Position numbers and translations under genes: made by a program | The notes under the pieces: model-generated | Told to the model about the DNA's origin: nothing | Databases searched by the model: none | Seen by the model: the letters and a program-made list of their open reading frames with translations, nothing else | Shown here: piece by piece, positions 26,801 through 34,300 of the stretch | Layout: the number at the start of each line of letters is the position of its first letter | Position numbering within the stretch: the first letter of the stretch is position 1 | Origin: Patiria miniata | Taxonomy: Eukaryota > Echinodermata > Asteroidea > Valvatida > Asterinidae | Direction: 5' to 3' | Assembly (NCBI RefSeq): GCF_015706575.1 | Contig: NW_024037059.1 | Location: 35,288,129-35,352,128 of the forward strand | DNA: 64,000 nucleotides

Positions 26801-27874
26801 TCTTTCAACCAAGTTTGTTTTTCAACAATAATTACGCCAGTTACTTTTCGGATGGCTGCAAATGATGGACTATAGCTTTAAGGATCAGGCGCATGCACAT
26901 TTTGATTGGTCTAAGGAGCACGAAGTATGTGTGAACTACCTGAGTGCAACTCACGCGAGCCTGTCGCAGGATTAGTCTATAGGGCCTACACAGTGAACAA
27001 TGGGTGGGAAACCAATACAAAATTCGGATACAACGAACATTTTATCTTGTGATTTGACTTGTGTTTGATGCGTGACTGACTTGTAATTTGCTTGTGATTG
27101 ACTTGTGAGAGACTTTTCTTTCATTTTTTTCCCTTTTCTGTCCATTTCTGAAGTGAACTTTCACACACATTTTTTTGTTTTTGTTTTTTAGGTGTTCACA
27201 CAGTTGCGTATGCATTTCCCAAAGTCAAGATTGTGACAACAGCGGTGGACAAAGAAGTAAACGACAACTTCCACATAATCCCAGGAATAGGTGAGTTAGC
27301 CCTCTCAGTGAAATCTTAGGATTTGTTTTACGAAAGAAAAAAATCACTGTAACTTCAATGCCACTTTTAAGGAATTCAATGGCACATTTTTCAACTGAAA
27401 TAAAATGACATTCGAAATGGAAATGTCTTCGAGCATTCCACAACCTCTTTAAAGTTCTCAATATCGAGATGTCATACTGAGAAAAAGGCTTTTAAAGTTT
27501 GAATTTTTGTAGTCGTGGAAATGAAAGATGCCAATTGTTTTTCCTTAAAAAGACTTTTATTCCGCGATTAATTAACTATTTTTATTAAGTATGTGTGGTA
27601 GAAATATCACAGATTGCGAAATCAACAAATCTGAAAATTGAGAAAAAAAAATCACCCCCGTTCTGTTTTTTTTTTGGAGGGGGGGGGGGCATTTTTCTCC
27701 AACTCTGCATGTGCCCAATTCTGTCTCATTTTGCCAGAACATAATAATTAAAGCAAGACATTATATTCAGCAGATATTTCATATTTTCATTCAGTGTTTT
27801 TTTATTTTTCATTTTTGTCTTCGCACTCTTTTGTTTTGGTAGGAAACTTTGGCGACAGATACTTTGGTACATAG
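3493..27874 (+). CDS. UCKL1: Uridine-cytidine kinase-like 1 (UCKL1), spliced, complete
   Basis: UCKL1 has an N-terminal uridine/cytidine kinase domain (phosphorylates uridine and cytidine in pyrimidine salvage) and a C-terminal uracil phosphoribosyltransferase-like domain. Exons deduced: 3493-3527, 5378-5577, 6807-6913, 8111-8236, 9483-9527, 9980-10051, 12038-12227, 12364-12425, 12671-12687, 14634-14732, 15575-15668, 16386-16445, (17907-17927 optional), 24363-24485, 25653-25818, 27192-27290, 27843-27874. Phases agree throughout and the sum is 1527 nt, 508 aa, against roughly 550 in human. Visible motifs are [11 protein letters not shown] before the kinase, P-loop [51 protein letters not shown]-loop-like [11 protein letters not shown] and C-terminus [10 protein letters not shown]. 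Exon 1 is short; its phase fits exon 2, but the start is the least certain part. Introns are full of transposons. Exon 3 is partly duplicated (see 6599-6874). Confidence 0.93.
3681..3748. repeat. Long G runs
   Basis: An almost uninterrupted poly-G stretch of about 45 bases and further G runs lie in UCKL1 intron 1. Such runs could form G-quadruplexes on the non-template strand, and their exact length is unreliable in sequencing. Confidence 0.8.
3760..4576. mobile_element. Foldback element with 9-bp target duplication (Mutator-like)
   Basis: The two halves (about 3760-4150 and 4185-4576) are inverted copies with long stretches of identity. Ends are TAGCCTGACTGCG and CGCAGTCGGGCTA. The 9-mer GTCTTGACC lies directly outside both ends (3751-3759 and 4577-4585), a target-site duplication. 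A 9-bp duplication with long inverted repeats fits Mutator-like elements. There is no coding capacity; open frames in the arms are mirror images of each other. It sits in UCKL1 intron 1. Confidence 0.85.
4711..4732. repeat. Poly-G run
   Basis: An uninterrupted G run just right of the foldback element in UCKL1 intron 1. The 4740-5120 stretch that follows shows no recognisable feature. Confidence 0.75.
5218..5293 (+). repeat. Pyrimidine (C/T) tract upstream of UCKL1 exon 2
   Basis: Nearly pure C with scattered T, ending 85 bases before the exon 2 acceptor at 5377. It forms an extended polypyrimidine tract on the transcribed sense strand. The apparent proline-rich open frame through it is an artefact of base composition. 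Confidence 0.7.
5755..6806 (+). repeat. 30-bp minisatellite array with CCAAT-box cores
   Basis: About 30 degenerate units of roughly 30 bp fill the intron before UCKL1 exon 3. The core is ATTGGCTGTCAGAGTCCTCA followed by CTTTGTTTTC. On the minus strand most units read CAGCCAATGA, matching the NF-Y (CCAAT) consensus. Some units are longer, with AAGAGAGTCC inserts. Because the unit is a multiple of three, long open frames run through the array but resemble no protein. Confidence 0.85.
6599..6874 (+). repeat. 138-bp tandem duplication of the UCKL1 exon 3 acceptor and P-loop coding part
   Basis: Unit 1 is 6599-6736 and unit 2 is 6737-6874. Each holds 70 bp of minisatellite intron ending TTTCTTTGCAG and 68 bp of exon 3 encoding [20 protein letters not shown] and LDV. 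The intronic halves differ at four positions; the exonic halves are identical. Unit 1 lacks the 3' part of the exon and its normal donor. Because 138 bp is 46 codons, use of the first acceptor (6668) with reading-through to the donor at 6914 keeps the frame and has no stop. Confidence 0.92.
6807..6913 (+). CDS. UCKL1: UCKL1 exon 3 (P-loop exon), complete copy
   Basis: Acceptor TTTGCAG ends at 6806 and donor GTAATC starts at 6914. The 107-nt exon joins the G left by exon 2 and ends in phase 0. It carries Walker [10 protein letters not shown], which binds the ATP phosphates, and ends with SLDSFYKV spanning the junction to exon 4. If the upstream duplicated acceptor at 6668 is used instead, the exon becomes 245 nt (6669-6913). 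Confidence 0.93.
7570..8060 (+). repeat. Dispersed repeat rich in GCAGGATTGAGGC-type motifs
   Basis: The intron between UCKL1 exons 3 and 4 contains repeated variants of TTTGCAGGATTGAGGCTA and AATCCTCCAAA. A related copy in inverse orientation lies at 17035-17170 (CCTCAATCCTTCAAAATCCT). It looks like a diverged interspersed element; no class can be assigned. Confidence 0.45.
8414..8530. mobile_element. Tigger/pogo-like terminus, fragment
   Basis: TACAGTAAACTCCGGCTAAG resembles the ends of pogo/Tigger elements, which begin with CAGT and insert at TA. GACTTA-type motifs repeat in both orientations nearby (ACTTACGCGAATGCCGAC, GCCGACTTACATGAATG). No matching opposite end was found within about 1 kb. 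Confidence 0.4.
8657..8690. repeat. Short perfect palindrome
   Basis: ATGCGTGCGTGGT and its reverse complement ACCACGCACGCAT face each other across a short spacer (CCGGTAT). It could form a small hairpin. Downstream (8820-8945) the motif ACTCGAGTA and variants recur several times. No gene is implied. Confidence 0.55.
9674..9918. mobile_element. MITE of about 245 bp
   Basis: Inverted ends ACCAGTTCGCGCCGG and CCGGCCTGAACTGGT match at 13 of 15 positions. The interior is GC-rich compared with flanking intron DNA and lacks coding capacity. It lies between UCKL1 exons 5 and 6. Confidence 0.6.
10345..10760 (+). repeat. Dispersed repeat, copy 1
   Basis: Shares ACTGAGAAAAAGGC, TTTTTTCCTTAAA, CAATAAATCTGAAA and AAAATCACCCCC with 27466-27745 in the same order and orientation. 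An inverted string TTCTGGCAAAATGAGACAGA near its left part matches the right end of the other copy, so the family probably has terminal inverted repeats. Confidence 0.6.
10928..11070 (+). mobile_element. tRNA-derived SINE-like sequence
   Basis: Box A-like TGGTCGAGTGGTAAGACA and box B-like GAGGGTTCGTGTCCC are at tRNA spacing. The flanks do not form a proper acceptor stem, so I call it a SINE fragment and not a tRNA gene. Confidence 0.45.
11304..11880. mobile_element. Inverted-repeat element, full copy
   Basis: Ends AACATGTTTAGCGTCC and GGACGCTAAACATGTT are inverted, and internally GGAGG and GGCGGCC blocks mirror each other. The interior includes AAGATGGTTACCAGC and AAATGGCCGCCAGTTGGA. A truncated reverse copy is at 63566-63815. 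The poly-A/T stretches are part of the element. It lies between UCKL1 exons 6 and 7. Confidence 0.7.
12671..12687 (+). CDS. UCKL1: UCKL1 17-nt micro-exon
   Basis: TTTTACAG precedes and GTAAGT follows 17 bases, AGAGGCTTAATGTTCAG. It enters in phase 0 and leaves in phase 2, which is exactly what exons 8 and 10 require; without it the frame would break. It encodes RGLMF plus part of Arg, in the linker where human UCKL1 has a similarly charged stretch. Confidence 0.85.
12873..14520. mobile_element. Non-autonomous Tigger/pogo-like transposon
   Basis: Both ends carry CAGTCGACTCCCGTTATAAC-type inverted repeats (right end TATAACGGGAGCCGACTG) directly flanked by TA, the target of pogo/Tc1-mariner elements. 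The interior of about 1.6 kb has a duplicated block, GCGCCCTCTCTTGCCCGATT, near 13906 and 14111, and no transposase frame. It lies between the micro-exon and exon 10 of UCKL1. Confidence 0.82.
14866..15013. mobile_element. MITE of 148 bp with long terminal inverted repeats
   Basis: AACAATTGTTGACTGCTGTG at the left is mirrored by CACAGCAGTCAACAATTGTT at the right, and the match continues inward through ATATGGGATATG. Arms are about 33 bp and the centre about 80 bp. No coding content. Confidence 0.8.
15787..16320. mobile_element. TTAA-flanked (piggyBac-like) MITE, copy 1
   Basis: The 534-bp element starts TTAAAGGGAATGTACATCAT and ends GTTGTATATTCCCTTTAA, with TTAA at both borders, the piggyBac target. 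It shares its ends and interior, in inverse orientation, with 40356-40877. A central 34-bp palindrome occupies 16126-16159. Confidence 0.82.
17411..17830. mobile_element. G/C-run-rich MITE-like element
   Basis: AGTGGCGTAAATC at the left is loosely mirrored by GGGATTTATGCCCCTG at the right. The interior holds several G or C homopolymers and apparent glycine/proline-rich frames due only to composition. It lies between UCKL1 exon 12 and the candidate micro-exon at 17907. Confidence 0.45.
17907..17927 (+). CDS. UCKL1: UCKL1 candidate 21-nt cassette micro-exon
   Basis: AACTTTCAG precedes and GTCAGT follows 21 bases that would add SEDGRSK in phase 0 to 0. Skipping it joins KGRKFTGR directly to [11 protein letters not shown], which aligns best with human UCKL1. 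It may be an alternative charged insert just before the UPRT-like domain, or a chance pair of splice signals. Confidence 0.35.
17978..20180. mobile_element. hAT-like non-autonomous element of about 2.2 kb with nested repeats
   Basis: The left end AGGGGTGTGCC with GAATATTCGAATA is mirrored by GAATATTCGAATA and GCACACCACT at the right. Inside are further inverted pairs: GAATACCCCGCCACTCG near 18991 against CGAGTGGCGGGGTATTC near 19421, and a pair around 18555 and 18890. Positions about 19075-19330 carry near-tandem units with AACGAAGCAACA and GTCCAAACCAACTA. No transposase frame is visible. Confidence 0.6.
20620..20989. mobile_element. MITE family M, complete copy
   Basis: It starts AAGGCCAAAAAAAAAGTCTC and ends with the mirror GAGACTTTTTTTTTGGCCTA; the inverted repeat continues through CGGTTTCTGGTATG. 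The same family occurs at 53885-54146, 55248-55621, 56145-56215 and 61212-61375. Flanks suggest a TA or TAA target. No coding capacity. Confidence 0.85.
21015..21290 (+). mobile_element. tRNA-derived SINE (CTCGCCTCTCACC type)
   Basis: GTTAAGCACTCGCCTCTCAC followed by GGTTTGAGTCCTGGCTCGGG looks like the anticodon and T-arm part of a degenerate tRNA head. A tail with CTGTGCTCCGTGGTCAGACA and CTTTGGCTTGACCACGTTG follows. It lies in the long intron before UCKL1 exon 14. Confidence 0.55.
22088..22985. mobile_element. Nested inverted-repeat elements
   Basis: Outer blocks GTTTTCCCTGATATTTCCCT near 22119 and GAGTTTTCCCTGG near 22913 look like one split element. Inside, GGTTGTCCCACAAAAACACT (22324) is mirrored by TTTTGTGGGACAACCTG (22799), framing a MITE of about 495 bp inserted into it. 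Confidence 0.5.
23729..23935 (-). mobile_element. SINE family B, copy 1
   Basis: On the minus strand box B-like GGGTTCGAATCCCGCCTGGG is followed by ATTGGGTTTTCAGTCCCTGC and a tail of (C)CTCCCACC- and TCTTCTA-type sequence. Copies at 38090-38330 and 60540-60735 share GGGACTGAAAACCCAATC and GAGGAAAACCCCAGAA. Confidence 0.65.
24363..27874 (+). CDS. UCKL1: UCKL1 exons encoding the UPRT-like domain
   Basis: Four exons (24363-24485, 25653-25818, 27192-27290, 27843-27874) encode [38 protein letters not shown], a PRPP-site-like [43 protein letters not shown] and [10 protein letters not shown] before TAG at 27872. This part resembles uracil phosphoribosyltransferases. In animal UCKL proteins its catalytic activity is not firmly established, so I call it UPRT-like. 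Confidence 0.93.
25194..25470. mobile_element. hAT-like MITE with exact 8-bp target duplication
   Basis: Ends CAAGGGCGGATCCAGG and CTGGATCCGCCCTTG are inverted. ATGTAATG is present directly outside both ends (25186-25193 and 25471-25478), an exact 8-bp duplication as made by hAT transposases. The interior holds G, C and T runs. A related but diverged element is at 52917-53123. Confidence 0.88.
25831..25935 (+). mobile_element. Tigger/pogo-like terminus fragment
   Basis: TATACAGTCGACTCCAGTTC closely resembles the end of the element at 12873-14520. It begins 13 bases after UCKL1 exon 15 ends. No partner end was recognised before 27190, so it is probably truncated. Confidence 0.55.
26362..26881. 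mobile_element. TTAA-flanked (piggyBac-like) MITE, related subfamily
   Basis: It starts TTAAAGCTATAGTCCATCAT and ends with the mirror ATGATGGACTATAGCTTTAA. Its length of 520 bp and its central inverted pair TTTCCTACGGTG and CACCGTTGGAAA parallel the elements at 15787 and 40356, although the outer ends differ. Confidence 0.8.
27410..27456. mobile_element. Truncated end of the 494-bp TTAA foldback family
   Basis: GAAATGTCTTCGAGCATTCC then ACAACCTCTTTAA is identical to the right end of the elements at 34682 and 37419. The rest is missing. It lies between UCKL1 exons 16 and 17. Confidence 0.7.
27466..27745 (+). repeat. Dispersed repeat, copy 2
   Basis: Colinear with 10500-10760 (ACTGAGAAAAAGGCTTTTAA, CAACAAATCTGAAA, AAAATCACCCCC, GTGCCCAATT) and ending TCTCATTTTGCCAGAACA. 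It includes a G run near 27678. It lies in the last UCKL1 intron. Confidence 0.6.
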
Positions 27875-28755
27875 CTCCAGTTACTGTGGCATCATCTCAT
27901 ATTCTAGGTCAGAGATCAACATGGAGGTCAAGGGTCACTGGGACAGTTTTTAAATGACTTTGGAATTACTAGCGTGGTCATTTTGTAGAGAAAAGAAAAA
28001 GATATTCAGCAGAAAGTATTCAGTTCTTTTTAACTTTTTACAAAAAAATTAGGAAAATTGGTCAAGATTTTGTGATAAATGCACATCTGAAGAGTGCACT
28101 CAAACTGACCGACTCCAGACGTGATCTGTTACACGGTACCCTGTGGAGACATGGGTATAATAGGGAACAAAAGATTGAATACGTCTCCACAGAGCAATTT
28201 CTATAGTTGAATACGTCTCCGCAAGGTTATCACGGAATAGATATATTGATTTTACTCAAAAACTCGGAATTTCCAAGGTGTGTTGATCCGTCGCAAATTA
28301 AAGTAATTTATGTAAGGGACCGAATTTCAGCCTGGAAATAAATTCTGGTTAAAATAACAGCATTTTGAAACTACACTTTCAAACTCAAAAACTTTAGTAC
28401 ACGAGAACAAAGAACTGACTCCACCAGGATACAAATTCCAGTATGCTGGGACTGTACCCATCCTTACAGATTCCAACAAAACGTGCCGTTTGATGGGTTG
28501 AGTTCTGAATATGGGTTGATGGCGAAGTCATGATAGTTTCGTTCCGTTTTAATAAAACGGACAGCATTTTGAGTTCACATCAGTTTCCACAGTCACATTG
28601 AGCAAAACTGATGTTGAAATATCTCGATTTGAACACATGAACTTTTCAAATGTACTTATTTATGTCATAACATTTGAAGGGGTGACGTAAATTACATTTT
28701 TGTTTTCAGTTTGTTAAGTTTCATGAATCCAGTCAGGTGATCACTGTCTACTCCC

Positions 28756-28867
28756 AAGGCCCCCTTCAATGGAGAAACCATTGCGTGCTATTGTACAAAG
28801 CAACTGCCCCGTGACGGATTATCTGAACAATAGCTAGCACAATGCTTTCGCCATTGAAGGGGGCCTT
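28756..28867. repeat. Hairpin element of 112 bp
   Basis: AAGGCCCCCTTCAATGG and CCATTGAAGGGGGCCTT are exact inverted repeats about 77 bp apart, with further inward pairing (GCGTGCTATTGT against ACAATAGCTAGC). It is probably a small MITE in or after the UCKL1 3'UTR. Confidence 0.7.
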
Positions 28868-29093
28868 CATGATAGAATTGATGGCGTGCCTGGATTGGTC
28901 TACAGGGACATTTAGATTCAGGTTTTTTTTTTATACTTTTATCATAATTTGCAGTTCTAGTATTCTCGTACGATTTACATTGAATCTTGATCATATGTTC
29001 TTTTTGCCTTCTCTTTCAATTTTTTTTTTTCAATTTTTTTTTTTAGCATTTAATTATGAATAAATGTGAATAAATTTTATTCAAGCTTTTGAA

Positions 29094-29267
29094 CAGGGGT
29101 GTGAAATCTCAGCTTTAAAGCCGATTTCAGCTTATTTTGTTTTGGATTTCAGATTTTTTCCCTCACTTGCCGAGTACAAAAGTATAGGAGATTTCCAAAG
29201 TTCAGCTTTTTTACACCTTTTTTCAGCTGTTTTCAGCTATTTTAATCAGTGGTCACTCACACCCCTG
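29094..29267. mobile_element. hAT-like MITE, copy 2
   Basis: The 174-bp relative of 1870-2056 has the same CAGGGGTGTGA and TCACACCCCTG ends and colinear interior. Differences are scattered substitutions and a few short indels. Confidence 0.7.
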
Positions 29268-29835
29268 TTTTAAGTAATGAGAGGTTTATTCACAAGTCAA
29301 AATCTTACCACCTTAAAAAGGTTGAATTATTGCAAGAAATTGATGTACTATTTATGGGTGTGTTTGAGTAACCTCACCCGATCAACTCATCATTGATCTA
29401 ACGTCATTCTCGGGGCTCACCCGGGTCAGCCACCACAGACCCTGCTCATAAAGCAGAGTCAGTGGTGGACATACGTCACAGGCATGCGTTGTTCATTCCA
29501 AAAAACTGACAAATAATTTGGACAGCGGAAATCTCAAGTGGACTCAAAAATCAACTTTATTTGAAGCCGGGGTAATTATTTATTAAGCAGGCAAGCAACT
29601 TTTCCTCGGATCAGCTGATTTCCTCTTTTTTCACTTCCAATGTGTGCTATTGAAAATAGAAAAACACTGTACAAAGTCTTGGAAAGATTTGAATTTCCTC
29701 TTTTTTGTGACTTCCCAGTTGCTGAAAGTTCATCGCGACTTTAGAGGCTATAATTCCAGCCCAACTTCTTTTGGATTTTGCTATTGACTGATTAGCAGTA
29801 AATATCAAACTAAGACCCAGTCCAAAACGGGCGTT

Positions 29836-30113
29836 TTGCATGGGCGTCGCCAGGATGGAGGGGGGCAAAACATGTTTTTCCCCAAAAATTCTTGTATTTC
29901 TCAACAAATTCTTGATTTATCAGTTTGAGAGGGGGGCGGGGACATTTTGCCCCCCCCCAAAAAAAAAACTCATTAAATTTACACCACTATGACTTCGCCC
30001 CTCTTTTTCTGTTTTCCTCTTTTTTTCCCTTCCTTTTTTTTTTTTTTTTTTTTGTTGCTTTTCCAGGGGTGGGCAAGCGCCCCCCCTTGCCCCCCCCTTT
30101 CGCGACACCCATG
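29836..30113. mobile_element. MITE with C/T-rich interior
   Basis: CATGGGCGTCGCCAGG at the left is mirrored imperfectly by TCGCGACACCCATG at the right. The interior consists of C, T and A runs. The apparent aromatic-rich frame through it is compositional. Confidence 0.5.
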
Positions 30114-30361
30114 GCGTTTTGTCAGTGGCTACGGCAGCGGCTACGGACCCCACATGAGGATCGTGGTGGCCCGCGGTTGAGCGTTCGATTTGCCCGGCTG
30201 TCGTGGCTAACCCGTCTGCCTTTACCTGAGTCGATCCGGGTGAGCTTCTCGAACGCACCCAAACGTGATTAATTTTGTATTACAACCACAGTATGCAACA
30301 ATTCACAAACAAATGAGAGATTGTGAAAGAAGGAAATTCTTGTTTTCATTCAAAAATTAGC

Positions 30362-30367
30362 TTTATT
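30362..30367 (-). terminator. Candidate poly(A) signal of the xylose isomerase gene
   Basis: On the minus strand AATAAA is followed by GCTAATTTTTGAATG. It is the first good signal downstream of the last assigned exon and would give a 3' end near 30340. Confidence 0.4.
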
Positions 30368-30589
30368 GAAAGATCGTGGATATATAAAATAAAAATCAGG
30401 TACAAAATTATGTCCTTGTCTAACAGAGAAATAAAAACTTACATATTAAAAAATCTATAATTATTTGTTTGCAGTTTGTTGTCATGACTGTTCAATAGTT
30501 GGCTACAGGCAGGGCGAGTCAAAAAGAAAATGACCTGGATTACTTTTTGTTTTATCTTAAAAAGCAATCAAATTTGATACACCAATGAA

Positions 30590-30640
30590 GTATGTCTTAA
30601 AAGAGCATATTGTTCCACTCGTCTGAAAAAAAACCAAACT
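30590..30640 (-). other. Possible terminal exon of xylose isomerase
   Basis: On the minus strand a strong polypyrimidine tract and CAG end near 30626. Reading on in phase 0 gives a short tail with no obvious family match; shifting to the next AG gives WNNMLF then stop. Neither shows the expected GEPK-like motif, so the true last exon may lie elsewhere between 28 and 31 kb. Confidence 0.2.
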
Positions 30641-30654
30641 TATGTTAAGGAGAA

Positions 30655-30765
30655 TACACAAGAAAGTGTGGATTCGTAATTAAAGAATTCACGAGGCGTT
30701 AAGTGCAGAGTGAATTCGTAAATTAAGAATCCACACTTGCGAGTGTATTCTTCGACTTGAACGTT
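30655..30765. repeat. Imperfect hairpin repeat
   Basis: GTGTGGATTCGTAATT and AATTAAGAATCCACAC oppose each other, with GAATACACAAG and GAGTGTATTC outside. About 110 bp in total; a small inverted-repeat element in the last xylose isomerase intron or UTR. Confidence 0.6.
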
Positions 30766-31305
30766 GCGTCAAAAGAAGAATTGTCATTAACAGTCCAGTG
30801 AGTGGAGATGAAAAGACTTGCATATTTCGTGTCCAGTTGTGGCCATTATGGTAATTTACAAGGAAGTTTTGAGGCTCTTAAACGTAATCCAGCATTGTGG
30901 CGTGTTTAGCATGTGTATCGCCACACCGTACAACCAAGTCATTTTGTATGTAGGCTCCTTACGTCAACATGGATAGTTGAGACAACGATTTCTGTCGGAC
31001 TCAAAGTAGTGACGGCAGAGAATCTGACAGTGAAGATGCATTGGTAACTTTCGGAAGGAAATTTTCACGCAGACAGTCCTATTAATGCTCATTAGGCCAA
31101 TGGAGAACAATTGTCAGGTTAATGCCTTTATCACAGTTCATTTGAATTGCTTACATATTGAGACTAATGACTTGTGATTGACTTCTACGTACTTGAAGAC
31201 TTGACAACTTTGCAAGCTTTTTTTGTGTTTCAATTTTCTCTTTTAATGACCGATTTTTGATACAAAACGTTAAATAATTTAGTTATTCATTTGTATTTTC
31301 CATAC

Positions 31306-34300
31306 CTCACACTCTTCCAGTGTAGCTGTTCCCTTGGCAATTTTTGCACCAATGCCTGCCGTGAAGCTCCTGTAACGATCCTACAAAATGAGAAGGAAAA
31401 AAAGTTCAAGACCTGTAAATGCTCCCATAGTCAGAGCTGATTCTGGTAACGGAGCCAAAGTTTGTAAAATGGCTGTCAATAATAACAATAATGATGTGGT
31501 GCTTAAATAGCACTCAATACCAAAGTCTCAATTCAAAGCTCTTCACAAATGATTACCCTTGTTCATCAGGCCACAAAACCATTTTTCTGAAGCCAGTCGG
31601 GGTCAGCACAATCTGGTCTCTACCCTCACAGGTACCCATTTATACTCCTGGGTGGAGAGAGAGAGGCAATTGTAGTAAAGTGTCTTGCCCAAGAACAATG
31701 TGCTCCTGTTGGGGTTGGAAACTATACCCTCGCATATGAGTTGGACATGTTGCACTACCTTGACTGAAGTGCTCCAAGCAGTTAACAAAATGGGCCAATA
31801 GTGCCCAATTCTACGTAACAGAGAGGCAATTGTAGTAAAGTGCCTTGCCCAAGGACACAAACAGCATGTTCCCTGTCAGGGTTTGAACCTGCATTGCAGA
31901 TGAGTCTGACACCATAACCACTGGACCACAGCGCACTACCTTTACTATAAAGCGCTCCATGCAGTCAACAAAACAGGCCAAAGGGCCCAATTCTGCTCAA
32001 CGGAAAAAAAAATTGCTAAGAAAATTTAACGCTTAGGGGGCAAAAAACCAGAAGAGTACCAGTGACAAGCACTACACACTGCATGGCAGTTTGACTGGTA
32101 TACTGTTGTTCTAAGTAATTTTTTTCTGAGCTTAACAAATTTCTGACCAACCAATTCCTTGACTAACATACCTCAACCATCTTTGCCATGGCTCCTTCGC
32201 TAACCAACTTGGCAGCACAGCGGAGACCTCTTGCGAAGGAATCCATCGCACCGATATGAGCGATGAACATATCCAGCAAGTTGGTTGATTCGCGACGGAC
32301 TTTGGCGTCGAAGTTGAGCCCTCCCGGAGCTAGTCCACCTTGCTCAATAACAGCCTACAAAACAACCAAAAAAAAAGTAATGATCATTTTGTCATGAAAC
32401 CTCTTTATACATTGTCGAGAATTTGACTTTTTGCACGAACATCACTTCCGATTGCTATTAAATTGTATTAATAAATACCTTGGAGAGTTGATGGTTTCTG
32501 ATTGGTCGAGACTCGATCACGTGGCCGGGCATTAACGGTGATAATGGACCGGCTTCATAGATCAAGCGAATAAATGGCCCTTGAACTAGCATTGATCCAG
32601 CCCCGTTCAGCCCCATGCAAGCCAATGATTGGTCAAAATATAGTAACAGTCCTGCGGTAGCTTGTTACAATAGAGCACTGCACATGCGCTCAACCCTCAT
32701 CGCGTGAGACTGACGCGCGCGTACGCAACACAGTTGCTAGGGATGCGTGCGTGCGCGCGCGTAAGGAAGTTTTGAAACGACATCGTATATACTGAGGATG
32801 TTTACGACGAAAGCATAGATCTACGATTTATTTTCTTTGAAGACTTCACCCACCGACATATTTACCTTTCCTTAACCAAGCATCTTTGTAATTCCGGACA
32901 CAAGGAATGTGTAAACGAGATTTCAGCTTCCTCCATCAGGTAAAGATATGAAAACATTGTTGTAATTTGTTTCGCTACGGCAGCAGTTTCTGTTGAGTTT
33001 ACGTCGTTATAGCTGCTAAGCTAAAATATGGCCCATGAACATGAACACAAAAAAGTCTGGAAATATCGCCGAAAAAAAGTCACAAAATTGGAGCATTTTA
33101 ACTGTTTATTTCGTTAAAAAGGTATTTTTTAATGGGAATAACAGTGTGAGGAGCCGGTCTTCACTGCGTGATAATGACCGGGTGTGGGGGTGACCGCTGT
33201 TAATGGACCTCGACTTCGTCTAGGCCCATTAACAGCGGTCACCCCCACACCCGGTCATTATCATGCAGTGAAGACCGGCTCCTCACACTGTTATTCCCTT
33301 ATTGAAAATGTCCATGGGATGATGGTATCAAATCTTTTTTTAAATGTACAAAAAACACCCTTTAACCACTTCGCGCCAGGATTATTTTTGCCAAAAATTT
33401 CAATTTTCGCAAATGGCAACATTTTCCAGCCAACTTCTGATAAACAGCCAAACGACACAAATACTGATTCGTAAGAGTCATTTCAACAGCATTTGTACGA
33501 TATTTCTTGCCGAAACCTCACATGTTTCAATACTCCGGGGTGTGCACTGGAGCGTAAATTGTCAAACAATAGGCCTTGCACAACGATCAATTCAAGATCA
33601 ACACACAGTCCACCTCCACAGACTTCAGAAACTTTGTGTGTGTGTACAAAAGGCACGAGGGAGTAGCATATTTAGACGTCACCCGGAGGCGAGTCTAGGC
33701 AATTCTTGACGTTTTAACCCGTCAGCCATGCCTGAGCATACCAGCCAGTGCGTGTTATCACGTCCGATGCAAACTGGTAAACAGGTTTACGGTTAAATCG
33801 ATAAAGAAATCAGGCAATGATTGACACTTATTTGAATCCCTATTGTACCTTCATGACGAGAGTGGTGTCTCTGACGTCCATGGGGAACTGGTCGGTATCC
33901 CATCCCAAGTCAGGGGAACCGGTGTTGGAATCAACAGAACCCAGCATTCCAAACCTGAAGAAGCAGAAAAAAAAATTCATTATTTTGACAGCTGCATCGA
34001 GATCTTTTTTATAATGAAAAAGTGTTTGAAATGAAAGTGTCCCAAAAAAAAATGTCAAAGTGTCACCAGCAGCCGATTTTAAACAGTGCGTAAGTAATGA
34101 TCGATTTCACGAAACTTGACGTAGCCATGCAACATTTGAAATCATCGAACACCTTGAATGAGGATAATAATAACGGCTTTTACAAAGGTTATTCGTGTAT
34201 GAATTCCGTTTGTTCTGCCAGAAAACGGTAATTGAATCACCAGACAAACTTGTGGGTCGTCAAAAATTGCTGAACTCAAGTCGTGTATAGACTAAACTTA

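Larger units (their letters stand above)
27875..30340 (+). other. UCKL1 3'UTR and tail-to-tail intergenic region
   Basis: Candidate poly(A) signals AATAAA occur at 28551, 29059 and 29069; which is used cannot be told. The stretch holds a 112-bp hairpin (28756-28867), a hAT-like MITE (29094-29267) and another MITE (29836-30113). No further coding sequence was recognised before the xylose isomerase end. Confidence 0.45.
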
